Shown: positions 33,785 through 41,699 of the stretch, one piece after another
Numbering within the stretch: the first letter of the stretch is position 1
Layout of the letters: each line of letters begins with the position of its first letter
Origin: an uncultured Pelagibacteraceae bacterium
GTDB lineage: Bacteria > Pseudomonadota > Alphaproteobacteria > Pelagibacterales > Pelagibacteraceae
Length of the DNA stretch: 64,000 nucleotides
Assembly: GCA_902544135.1 (NCBI GenBank)
Contig: CACCBF010000003.1
Span: 88,664 to 152,663, forward strand
Reading direction: 5' to 3'
Notes under the pieces: generated by a model
Database searches by the model: none
The model's input: the letters and a program-made list of their open reading frames with translations, nothing else
What the model was told of the DNA's origin: nothing
Made by a program: the position numbers and the translations under genes

Positions 33785-35203
33785 TTAAGTATTTTGAGTA
33801 TCTTTAAATTTAGTAAACATAGCCTCAAACTCAAGCATTACATTTCCAGTTGGACCATGTCTTTGTTTACCAATAATTATTTCTGCTAAATTTGATACCT
33901 CGTTCATTTTCGCTTGCCATTCAGCATGTTCCACAGTAGCAGGCCTTGGTTCTTGTCTTTCTAAATAATATGCCTCCCGATAAACAAACATAACCACATC
34001 TGCATCTTGCTCGATTGAGCCAGACTCTCTTAAATCAGCTAATTGAGGTTTTTTCAAATCTCTTTGTTCTACTGCTCTTGAAAGTTGAGATAATGCAACA
34101 ACTGGCACTGATAGCTCTTTAGCTATAGCTTTTAAACCTTGTGTTATCTCAGAAATTTCTTGAACTCTGCCATCTTTGTTATTGATGGATCCTTTCATTA
34201 ATTGGATATAGTCAACTACTATCATATCTAAACCAAATAATCTTTTTATTCTCCTAGCTCTGTTGCTCATGGCTGCAATACTTATAGCTGGAGTTTCATC
34301 AATGTATAATGGAAGCTCTGCAATATTTTTTGAGGTCTCAATAAATTTGTCAAATTGTTCATCAGAAATTCTTCCACGCCTTATATCATTTGATTTAATT
34401 CTAGATTGTTCCGCTAATATTCTGGTAGACAATTGTTCAGAGGACATTTCTAGAGAAAAGAAAGCGACCGATGACTTCCTTTGACCTTCTTGTAGTTTTT
34501 GTGCTGCATTGAATGCTATGTTAGTTGCTAAAGCAGTTTTACCCATTGATGGTCTACCTGCTATGATAATTAAATCAGATTGATGCAGACCTCCGAGTCT
34601 ATCATCTAGATCTTTTAAACCAGTCGGAACTCCAACAATCCCTTCTTCATTTTTATACGCAGCAGAGGCCATCTCAATTGTTTTTTGCATGGCCTCATCA
34701 AATTTTACTAATGATGAACTAAAAGATCCTTTTTCAGCTAAATCAAACAACAATCTTTCAGAATTTTCAATTATGTTTTGACCATTTATATTTAGATCAT
34801 TGATTTTAGCTGTATCTATAGTTTGTTCTGAGATTTTAATTAACTCACGTCTAACAAACATATCATAAATTATTTTTGAGTATTCAGTGGCTTGTCTTGT
34901 AGATGTTGAGAATTTAGTGATTTTTACAAGATACTCTGGTATATTTATTTCATCTTTGTCAGATACAAAATAATTCTTAAGTGTTATTGGATTTGCTAAC
35001 ATCCCTTTATAAATTAAGTTTTCTATTGCACTGAAAATCTTTTGATGCATTGGATCATAAAAATTTGAACTAGATATAATTGTATTGATGTCATCAAATA
35101 TTTCATTAGATACTAAGATCGATCCTATAACAGATTGCTCCGCCTCAATATTGTTAGGTAATTCTTTAAAACTGTCTTTTAGAATACTTAAACTTTTTTC
35201 CAT
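33785..35203 (-). CDS. dnaB: Replicative DNA helicase DnaB
   Basis: This 472-residue protein is the hexameric 5'-3' helicase of the replisome. The N-terminal primase-interacting domain ('LPNNIEAEQSVIGSIL') is followed by a RecA-type ATPase with Walker A 'IIAGRPSMGKTALATN' (about 219-233), Walker B 'LDMIVVDYIQLM', and the DnaB motif 'LKAIAKELSVPVVALSQLSRAVEQR'. The C-terminal 'DLRESGSIEQDADVVMFVYR' is diagnostic. No intein is present. It lies 66 nt after rplI in the ribosomal-protein unit. Confidence 0.97.
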   Translation of the reverse strand: MEKSLSILKDSFKELPNNIEAEQSVIGSILVSNEIFDDINTIISSSNFYDPMHQKIFSAIENLIYKGMLANPITLKNYFVSDKDEINIPEYLVKITKFSTSTRQATEYSKIIYDMFVRRELIKISEQTIDTAKINDLNINGQNIIENSERLLFDLAEKGSFSSSLVKFDEAMQKTIEMASAAYKNEEGIVGVPTGLKDLDDRLGGLHQSDLIIIAGRPSMGKTALATNIAFNAAQKLQEGQRKSSVAFFSLEMSSEQLSTRILAEQSRIKSNDIRRGRISDEQFDKFIETSKNIAELPLYIDETPAISIAAMSNRARRIKRLFGLDMIVVDYIQLMKGSINNKDGRVQEISEITQGLKAIAKELSVPVVALSQLSRAVEQRDLKKPQLADLRESGSIEQDADVVMFVYREAYYLERQEPRPATVEHAEWQAKMNEVSNLAEIIIGKQRHGPTGNVMLEFEAMFTKFKDTQNT

Positions 35204-35269
35204 TAGATAAATATAACAAATATTGTATAAATTTTATCTTTAAAATTTGCTGGGGAGAAAATTGTATAA

Positions 35270-35728
35270 TTATTGAATTGTCTCCGATGAAACTACATTA
35301 ATAATTATCTCAGCATCAACTTCTGAGTGTAGGCTTATTTTTACCTTAAACTTTCCAGTTGATTTTATATCTTTTATTGGCTGAATCATAGATGGTTTAA
35401 TTTCTTGATCATCTATTTCTTTTATTAATTTTGAAATTTCTGTTGGTTTAACCGAACCGTATAATTCATTATTTTCAGTACATAATTTTTCAATTTTATA
35501 TTCTTTTTTATTTATCTTTTCTTCGATTTTTTTCGCTTCTTGTTTTTTTTCGTTGTCTTTTTTTGAAAGTTCAGACTTAATTTTTTCTACTTTGGTAACA
35601 TTTTCCTTGGATGCGTATAAAGCTTTATTGTTTGCAATTAGGAAATTTCTAGCAAATCCTCTTTTAACATCTATTATTTCACCTATAGAGCCAATTTTTT
35701 TTAAATTTTCAAGCAAGATTACCTTCAT
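35270..35728 (-). CDS. rplI: Ribosomal protein bL9
   Basis: bL9 binds 23S rRNA and reaches outwards from the large subunit near the L1 stalk. The N-terminal domain is standard ('MKVILLENLKKIGSIGEIIDVKRGFARNFLIANNKAL'), then a long charged connecting helix (about 45-80) and a C-terminal domain. At 152 residues it is full length. It lies 1 nt after rpsR in the classical rpsF-rpsR-rplI order. Confidence 0.97.
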   Translation of the reverse strand: MKVILLENLKKIGSIGEIIDVKRGFARNFLIANNKALYASKENVTKVEKIKSELSKKDNEKKQEAKKIEEKINKKEYKIEKLCTENNELYGSVKPTEISKLIKEIDDQEIKPSMIQPIKDIKSTGKFKVKISLHSEVDAEIIINVVSSETIQ

Positions 35729-35729
35729 A

Positions 35730-36002
35730 TTATATTAACGCTAAATTTCTAGCTCTTTTGATAGATAACGATAACTCCCTTTGTTTTTTTTGACTAACAT
35801 TAGTAATTCGTGATGGAAGGATTTTACCGTTTTCAGAAGTGTACTTTTTTAATAATTTTATATTTTTATAATCAATAGTTGGAGCACCTTTAACAGAAAG
35901 AGGACAGCTTTTTTTAAATTTGTATTTATTCGGTTGAAAAATGCTAAGTTTAGCAAAATTACTTTGTTTATTTTTTTTATTTCCTAATTGTTTTTTTGGC
36001 AT
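35730..36002 (-). CDS. rpsR: Ribosomal protein bS18
   Basis: This 90-residue small-subunit protein forms a heterodimer with S6 on the platform of the 30S subunit. The core '[48 protein letters not shown]' is diagnostic. The N-terminal extension is Lys/Asn-rich. It lies between rpsF (7 nt upstream) and rplI. Confidence 0.97.
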   Translation of the reverse strand: MPKKQLGNKKNKQSNFAKLSIFQPNKYKFKKSCPLSVKGAPTIDYKNIKLLKKYTSENGKILPSRITNVSQKKQRELSLSIKRARNLALI

Positions 36003-36009
36003 GATCTAT

Positions 36010-36354
36010 TTATTTATTTTCTTTTTCTGAATTTTCTTTTTTATTGAAATAATTGGTTTTCAAATCAAATTTCTTAACTTTAACTGTTAGGTATCTTAAA
36101 AGTTTCTTGTCTAGAGACTCATTTTTTTCTAATTCATTTATTACCTGACCATTACATTTGATCTTAAAATGTATATAGCTACCTTTTTTATTTTTTTTAA
36201 TTAAATATGAAAGATTTAATAAACCCCAGTTTTCAGTTTTAACTATTTCACCATCATTTTTTTCAACAATTTTTGAATATTTTTCAGTAAGTTGCTGAAT
36301 ATCACTTGGTGAAGCGTCTTGTCTTGCTATAATTGTATGTTCGTATAAATTCAT
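36010..36354 (-). CDS. rpsF: Ribosomal protein bS6
   Basis: This 114-residue small-subunit protein pairs with S18. 'MNLYEHTIIARQDASPSDIQQLTEKYSKIV', 'ENWGLLNLSYLIKKNKKGSYIHFKIKC' and 'LLRYLTVKVKKFD' are the family core. A short Lys/Glu/Asn tail follows. It is the first gene of the minus-strand run, divergent from fabD across an 83-bp gap. Confidence 0.97.
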   Translation of the reverse strand: MNLYEHTIIARQDASPSDIQQLTEKYSKIVEKNDGEIVKTENWGLLNLSYLIKKNKKGSYIHFKIKCNGQVINELEKNESLDKKLLRYLTVKVKKFDLKTNYFNKKENSEKENK

Positions 36355-36384
36355 TTAAACTTTCTAAAAAAATGAGGATATACT

Positions 36385-36390
36385 ATTATA
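36385..36390 (-). promoter_or_regulatory. Candidate -10 box of the rpsF-rpsR-rplI unit
   Basis: A perfect TATAAT on the minus strand lies about 31 nt before the rpsF ATG, in the gap shared with fabD. The -35 region 17-18 nt upstream (TTTAAC-like) is weak. A ribosomal operon here must start in this gap, which supports the call, but AT-rich chance matches are common. Confidence 0.42.
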
Positions 36391-36437
36391 AATCTTTAAT
36401 TACAATAGTTAAAAGTTTTGAAAAATAGGTTTTTTTT

Positions 36438-37364
36438 ATGTTTTCAGTAATTTTCCCAGGTCAAGGGTCTCAATTAGTTGGAATGGGAAAAGAGCTCTAT
36501 GATAAATTTAATATAGTAAAAGACCTTTTTAAACAGGCAGACGACACATTAAATTTTTCTATTTCTAAGCTTATCCTGGAAGGGCCAAAAGAAGAATTAG
36601 ATTTAACAGCAAATACACAACCAGCAATATTTTTAATAAGTTATTCAATATTTAATTTAGCAAAAAATGAATTCAACTTAGATTTAAATAAAGCAAAATA
36701 TTTTGCGGGACACTCTTTAGGAGAATATTCGGCATTATCATGTGCAGGATATCTGGATTTTTCAGATACTTTAAAAATATTAAGAATTAGAGGGGATGCT
36801 ATGCAAAACTCCGTACCTAAAGGACAGGGAGGGATGGTTGTGGTATTGGGTTCAACAGTTGATGAGATTGAGAGAATTTTAATGGAAAATAAAGAAAATT
36901 TAAAAGCGCAAATCGCAAATGATAATTCTGAAGGTCAAATTGTTTTGAGCGGAAAAAATAAAGACTTAGAAAAATTAATTCAAATTTTTAAGGTTAGTTC
37001 AATTAAAAATATTAAACTTCCTGTAAGCGCACCCTTTCACTGCGAACTAATGAATAATGCTACAAAAATTATGAAAGAAGAGTTAAATAAACTTAATTTT
37101 AAAGATGGGCAAAATAAATTAATTTCAAACGTTACTGCTAATGAGATTAAAGACCAAGATGAGCTTAAAAATCTCTTAATTAAGCAAATAGAAAATAGAG
37201 TTAGATGGAGAGAAAGCGTGATTAATATGATAGAAAATGATGTAGACCATTTTATAGAAATTGGACCTGGGAAAGTTTTGTCAGGTTTGGTAAAAAGAAT
37301 TAATAGAAATGTTAAAATTGATACAATTAATTCTCAAGGCGATATTGAAGGTCTAAAAATATGA
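36438..37364 (+). CDS. fabD: Malonyl-CoA:ACP transacylase
   Basis: FabD loads malonyl groups on acyl carrier protein for fatty acid synthesis. This 308-residue protein has the acyltransferase pattern 'VIFPGQGSQLVGMGKEL' at the N-terminus, the nucleophile motif 'FAGHSLGEYSALSCAG' (Ser about 93), and the catalytic His in 'APFHCELM'. 'HFIEIGPGKVLSGLVKRI' closes the domain. It overlaps fabG by 4 nt (ATGA). Confidence 0.96.
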   Translation: MFSVIFPGQGSQLVGMGKELYDKFNIVKDLFKQADDTLNFSISKLILEGPKEELDLTANTQPAIFLISYSIFNLAKNEFNLDLNKAKYFAGHSLGEYSALSCAGYLDFSDTLKILRIRGDAMQNSVPKGQGGMVVVLGSTVDEIERILMENKENLKAQIANDNSEGQIVLSGKNKDLEKLIQIFKVSSIKNIKLPVSAPFHCELMNNATKIMKEELNKLNFKDGQNKLISNVTANEIKDQDELKNLLIKQIENRVRWRESVINMIENDVDHFIEIGPGKVLSGLVKRINRNVKIDTINSQGDIEGLKI

Positions 37365-38098
37365 CTGATTTAAAAGGTAAAAATATTATTGTTACTGGTG
37401 CTTCAGGTGGGATAGGGAACTCAATAATTGAAAAATTAAATCACTCAGGAGCAAATATTTTAGCCTCAGGTACAAGAATAGAAAAACTTGAGGAATTAAA
37501 AAGTAAATATGAAAATATTAAAATATTAAAGTTTGATATTTCTCAAAGTGATAAAATTGAGGAGTTTGTTGAAAACGCAACTATAGAACTTGGTGGCAGT
37601 TTAGATTGTATCGTTAATAATGCAGGCATTACCCAAGATAATTTAGCAATAAGGATGAGCCTAGATGAATGGAAAAAAGTTATAGATGTTAACTTAACAT
37701 CAACTTTTTTGATGAGCAAATCAGCAATTAAAAAAATGCTTAAAAATAAATCTGGAAAGATTGTTAATATTACTTCAGTTGTCGGACACACAGGTAATTT
37801 AGGACAGGCCAATTATACAGCTTCTAAAGCAGGTATAATTGCAATGTCTAAGAGTTTGGCAATAGAATATGCTAAGAAAAATATAAATATAAATTGTATT
37901 TCACCTGGTTTTATTAAAACAACTATGACGGATAAATTGGACGATAAATTTAAAGAGGCTATAATATCAAAAATTCCTTCTGCTCGACTAGGAGAGCCAG
38001 ATGATATTGCAAATGCTGTACTTTTTTTATGTTCTAGTCACTCAAGTTATATAAATGGAGAAACCTTGCATGTTAATGGAGGCATGTATATGGCTTGA
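37361..38098 (+). CDS. fabG: 3-oxoacyl-ACP reductase
   Basis: FabG reduces 3-oxoacyl-ACP with NADPH in fatty acid elongation. This 245-residue SDR has 'VTGASGGIGNSIIEKL', 'VNNAGITQDNLAIRMSLDEWKKVIDVNLTSTF', catalytic Ser in 'ITSVVGHTGNLGQANYTASKAGI' with YxxxK, and the C-terminal 'NGETLHVNGGMYMA', all typical of FabG rather than other SDRs. It is coupled to fabD and followed 49 nt later by acpP. Confidence 0.97.
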   Translation: MTDLKGKNIIVTGASGGIGNSIIEKLNHSGANILASGTRIEKLEELKSKYENIKILKFDISQSDKIEEFVENATIELGGSLDCIVNNAGITQDNLAIRMSLDEWKKVIDVNLTSTFLMSKSAIKKMLKNKSGKIVNITSVVGHTGNLGQANYTASKAGIIAMSKSLAIEYAKKNININCISPGFIKTTMTDKLDDKFKEAIISKIPSARLGEPDDIANAVLFLCSSHSSYINGETLHVNGGMYMA

Positions 38099-38147
38099 CA
38101 AAATAAGTATATAAACTAATAAGAATTTAAAACAAAAAAGGATCAAA

Positions 38148-38387
38148 ATGTCAGAAGATATTTCAAGTAAAGTTAAAAAAATAGTTGCAGATCACTTAGG
38201 TATTGATGAAGCAAAAGTAACAGAGGAATCTAGTTTTATAGATGATTTAGGAGCGGACAGTCTAGATACTGTGGAGTTAGTTATGGCTTTTGAGGAGGAG
38301 TTTGGTTCAGAAATTTCTGATAGTGAGGCTGAAAAAATTTTAACAGTTGGAGATGCTGTAAAATTTATTGAAGGAAAAGCTAACTAA
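38148..38387 (+). CDS. acpP: Acyl carrier protein
   Basis: This 79-residue acidic helical carrier holds acyl chains on a phosphopantetheine arm attached to Ser38 in '[21 protein letters not shown]'. It is the typical primary ACP. AAAAAAGGATCAAA before the ATG includes a modest AAGGA ribosome site. In most alphaproteobacteria fabF follows; here gmk starts 6 nt after the stop. Confidence 0.98.
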   Translation: MSEDISSKVKKIVADHLGIDEAKVTEESSFIDDLGADSLDTVELVMAFEEEFGSEISDSEAEKILTVGDAVKFIEGKAN

Positions 38388-38393
38388 CAATTA

Positions 38394-39026
38394 ATGCCCA
38401 CGAATAATGATGGGGTGATGATTATTCTTTCCTCTCCTTCTGGAGCTGGAAAAACTACACTGGTCGGATTGTTATCTCAAAATCCTAAATTTGAAATTTC
38501 AGTATCTCATACAACAAGAAAACCAAGACAAAATGAAATACAAAATAAAGATTATTATTTTGTAAGTGAACATGAATTTAAAAGGCTTATAAGAAATGAG
38601 GAATTTTTAGAATATGCTAAAGTTTTTAACAATTTATATGGAACTACTCGAACACCAGTTATTGAGAGATTAAACAAAGGAAAACATGTTTTATTTGATA
38701 TTGATTGGCAAGGTGCTGATCAAATAAAAAATAAAAAATTAGATTATAAACTTATAACTTTCTTTATCTTACCCCCGAGTAAAGAGGTTTTATTTCAAAG
38801 ATTATCAAATCGGCACATGGGAGATAGGACTATGGTCGAGGAAAGAATGAATCAATTTAGCCATGATGTTTTACATTGGATTAATTATGATTATGTTGTG
38901 ATAAACGATACATTGAATAATTGTTTTTCAAAAATTATCAATTTAATTGATGCAGAGTTAAAAAATGGTTCAAAAGATTATGATAAAGATTTTATAAGAA
39001 AGCATGTAGAAAAATTAACTGTTTAA
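38394..39026 (+). CDS. gmk: Guanylate kinase
   Basis: Gmk phosphorylates GMP to GDP. The P-loop '[19 protein letters not shown]' is near the N-terminus, followed by the GMP-binding '[27 protein letters not shown]', '[15 protein letters not shown]' and '[12 protein letters not shown]'. The 210-residue length is normal. The start could also be the internal Met at residue 9 (MIILSS); the track start is kept because it is 6 nt after acpP. Its 3' end overlaps the convergent rsmA gene by 12 nt. Confidence 0.96.
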   Translation: MPTNNDGVMIILSSPSGAGKTTLVGLLSQNPKFEISVSHTTRKPRQNEIQNKDYYFVSEHEFKRLIRNEEFLEYAKVFNNLYGTTRTPVIERLNKGKHVLFDIDWQGADQIKNKKLDYKLITFFILPPSKEVLFQRLSNRHMGDRTMVEERMNQFSHDVLHWINYDYVVINDTLNNCFSKIINLIDAELKNGSKDYDKDFIRKHVEKLTV

Positions 39027-39803
39027 GTTTTCATATTCTTTAGCCAAGTTATAATATGTATTGAAATCCAAATTTTGTGGCCTTAAATTCAAATTTAATT
39101 TTAATTTTTTTTGAACTTCTGTATTTGCACTAAATAATTGATTAAAAGGTTTTTTAATCATTTTCCTTCTATGATTAAAAAAAAACCTAGTAATTATCTC
39201 AATATTTTTAGGCTCATTAATATTAAAAAATCTTTTCTTCGGTGTAAAAAACAATAAAGAGCTATCTATTTTTGGTTTAGGGTGAAATGATGAAGGTAGT
39301 ACATCGCAGATTTTTTTAATTTCCAATTTCCATTTCGCTAGTATAGCTAGCCTTCCATAAGTGGAAGTATTCACATTTGCTACAATTCTATCTGCAACTT
39401 CTTTTTGAAACATTAATATCATGTTTTCAAACCAAAAATTATTATCATTTAGATTTAATATCCATTTACATAATATTTCGGTAGAAATATTATATGGCAA
39501 ATTTCCAAAAACAATTAACTTATCTTGGGAAAATTCTTTTTCATTAATTTTTAGTATATCTTCATTAATTATTTCAATTTGGTTTTGAAATTTTTTTTGT
39601 AAACTTGAAATAAGTCTATGATCTTTTTCCACAACCAAAAATTTTTTAGGATTTTTTTTCAATATAAATGATGATAAATTTCCAGTTCCAGGACCAACTT
39701 CAAGTATAGTCTTGCCTTTAATTTCAGTTATATCAGTGATTTTTTTTAGGACCTTTTCATCTATTAAAAAGTTTTGACCTAAGTTTTTTTTGGCTTTTAT
39801 CAC
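39015..39803 (-). CDS. rsmA: 16S rRNA (adenine1518/1519-N6)-dimethyltransferase
   Basis: RsmA (KsgA) dimethylates two adjacent adenines near the 3' end of 16S rRNA. This 262-residue enzyme has '[15 protein letters not shown]' at the N-terminus, SAM motif '[16 protein letters not shown]', catalytic '[14 protein letters not shown]' (NLPY) and '[16 protein letters not shown]' (the post-motif), plus '[13 protein letters not shown]'. It overlaps pdxA by ATGA at its start. Confidence 0.96.
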   Translation of the reverse strand: MIKAKKNLGQNFLIDEKVLKKITDITEIKGKTILEVGPGTGNLSSFILKKNPKKFLVVEKDHRLISSLQKKFQNQIEIINEDILKINEKEFSQDKLIVFGNLPYNISTEILCKWILNLNDNNFWFENMILMFQKEVADRIVANVNTSTYGRLAILAKWKLEIKKICDVLPSSFHPKPKIDSSLLFFTPKKRFFNINEPKNIEIITRFFFNHRRKMIKKPFNQLFSANTEVQKKLKLNLNLRPQNLDFNTYYNLAKEYENLNS

Positions 39804-40768
39804 TTAAGTCTCTCAAGGAAAGAAATCGCTTTATATAAACTTAAAGGACTTGAGATGTTTTTACCAAGCATTCTCTCATTAGGTCCGTGATCAGGTGAAA
39901 TTCTTACAAAGGGTAAACCTAAAGTAATATTAATCGCATCATATTCAAAGAGAGTTTTGATAGGTGATAAAACTTGGTCATGGTACATGCCTAGAATTAC
40001 ATCAAATTTTTTTCTATTTTTTCTTAAAAAAATTGTATCTGCAGGATATGGTCCAGATACTCTAAATTTGCGTTTCATCAAATTTTTAACCGTTGGCTTT
40101 ATAATTTTTTCATCTTCATTAAAATTGCTAATACTCTCACAATGTGGGTTGAGACCAGTTAATGCGATTTTAGGCTTATAGCCGATAAATGTTTTGTAAA
40201 AGTCATCAATCAATAAAACTTTTTCAGTTATCAATTTTTTATTTATTGTTTTAGAAACTTTTTTTAAGGGAAGATGTGTTGTTACAGGACTAACTGATAG
40301 ATCTTTATTATATATTAACATTGCAATTTTTTTTTTTTTAAATTTTTTTGCAAAAAATTCTGTAATACCTAAAAATTTATTCTTTAAAAAATTTTTTTTG
40401 GAAATAGGACCATTGATCAATCTATTAGAGAAATTTGTTTTAATTAAAATGATAGCTATTTCAAAACATTTTCTTATATAATCATTTGATTTATCACTGA
40501 TTTTTTCAAAAGCTTTTTTTTGATTATAACTAACATTTATAAGATTAATTGAACTGTTATTTAGTTTATAATCATTGATTTTCTTTAAATCTAAAAGTTT
40601 TATGTTTATCTTAAAATTCAGCTTCTTCATTTGAAGTGAGAGAATTTTATGTGATGCAATTAAAATTAAAGGGCTTTTAATTCTTTTTGTTTTTAGCACT
40701 TTAAATAAGATTTCAAAAAAAATACTATTCGGCTCCCCTGCAACTAATATTATTGGTTTATGGCTCAT
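39800..40768 (-). CDS. pdxA: 4-hydroxythreonine-4-phosphate dehydrogenase
   Basis: PdxA makes the amino ketone precursor of pyridoxal phosphate in the DXP-dependent route. The 322-residue protein has 'LVAGEPNSIFFEI' at the N-terminus, metal-ligand His in 'VTTHLPLKKVS', 'IALTGLNPHCESISNF', 'SGPYPADTIFL', 'GMYHDQVLSPIKTLFEYDAINITLGLPFVRISPDHG'. A run of 13 A residues in the coding strand encodes a poly-Lys stretch (FKKKKIAML). The gene sits between surA and rsmA, the normal order. Confidence 0.95.
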   Translation of the reverse strand: MSHKPIILVAGEPNSIFFEILFKVLKTKRIKSPLILIASHKILSLQMKKLNFKINIKLLDLKKINDYKLNNSSINLINVSYNQKKAFEKISDKSNDYIRKCFEIAIILIKTNFSNRLINGPISKKNFLKNKFLGITEFFAKKFKKKKIAMLIYNKDLSVSPVTTHLPLKKVSKTINKKLITEKVLLIDDFYKTFIGYKPKIALTGLNPHCESISNFNEDEKIIKPTVKNLMKRKFRVSGPYPADTIFLRKNRKKFDVILGMYHDQVLSPIKTLFEYDAINITLGLPFVRISPDHGPNERMLGKNISSPLSLYKAISFLERLK

Positions 40769-41699
40769 TAATAATAATATCTTTTTTAATTTTATTTAAA
40801 AAAATGTTTGAAAATTGATTTAATTGTTCATTAGTTTTAATTTGAATAATTTTTTTTAATTCATCCTCAAGTTTAATATCTTTTTCTGTAACTCTCTTTT
40901 CTCTAACTTTAAGAATTAAATAACCACCAGGTATCACTAAAGGTTTTGTAAAAGTATTGATATTAATTTCTGTAATTTCTTTTAGAATTTTTTTATTGAT
41001 GGAATTTTCACTTACCCATCCGATGTTTCCACCAGAAGTTGATGTTTCAGAAATACTGTAAATTAAAGCAGTATTTTCAAAACCATTTTTTAATATAGCA
41101 TTTTTAATGATATTAAATTTTTCATTTATCGTCTGCCTTTCTTTTAAATCAAATACAATTTCTGAAAGAAGGTACTCGGTTTGACTATCATTTTTTTGAA
41201 TATCTTGTTTTAATTTATCAGTGTCAATTTTGACATTTTTTGAGTATTTATCATAAATAAACTGACTCCATATAGCATTAACAGTCATTTTATCTCTTAT
41301 TAATTCAGGTTTAACATTATATTCTTGAAGATGAAGAGTTATTTCCTCAATTTTTGTAAACCCTCTATTCGCATAAGTAGAAATCAAAATTCTTTTAAAA
41401 TCATCATCGTTAATTTCAAATTTTTTTACAATTGGTATAAGTGCAATTTTTTTAATTTTATCTTTTATTAATGAGTTTCTTGCGATCTCAATAATTTTCT
41501 CATTTCCTAGACTGTTTATATCTTCATTAATTGTTTTTAAATAATTTATTTCATTTAAGATATCTATTGTCGTGATAAGCTCATTGTTTATTTTTAATAG
41601 AATTTTATTTTCACTTGCCAATACTGAAAATTTTATTATTGTTGAAAAAAAAATTATGAAAATAGTTACTATAAGTTTCACAGAAATAACTCTTATCAT
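40758..41699 (-). CDS. surA: SurA-like periplasmic chaperone / peptidyl-prolyl isomerase
   Basis: SurA carries outer-membrane proteins across the periplasm. This 313-residue protein has an N-terminal hydrophobic signal segment (about 7-28) and a SurA N-domain ('ILLKINNELITTIDILNEINYLKT'). A single parvulin-type domain (about 165-270) contains 'YLLSEIVFDLK' and 'SGGNIGWVSENSI'. It is shorter than E. coli SurA, which has two parvulin domains. It lies between lptD and pdxA and overlaps both. Confidence 0.88.
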   Translation of the reverse strand: MIRVISVKLIVTIFIIFFSTIIKFSVLASENKILLKINNELITTIDILNEINYLKTINEDINSLGNEKIIEIARNSLIKDKIKKIALIPIVKKFEINDDDFKRILISTYANRGFTKIEEITLHLQEYNVKPELIRDKMTVNAIWSQFIYDKYSKNVKIDTDKLKQDIQKNDSQTEYLLSEIVFDLKERQTINEKFNIIKNAILKNGFENTALIYSISETSTSGGNIGWVSENSINKKILKEITEININTFTKPLVIPGGYLILKVREKRVTEKDIKLEDELKKIIQIKTNEQLNQFSNIFLNKIKKDIIINEP

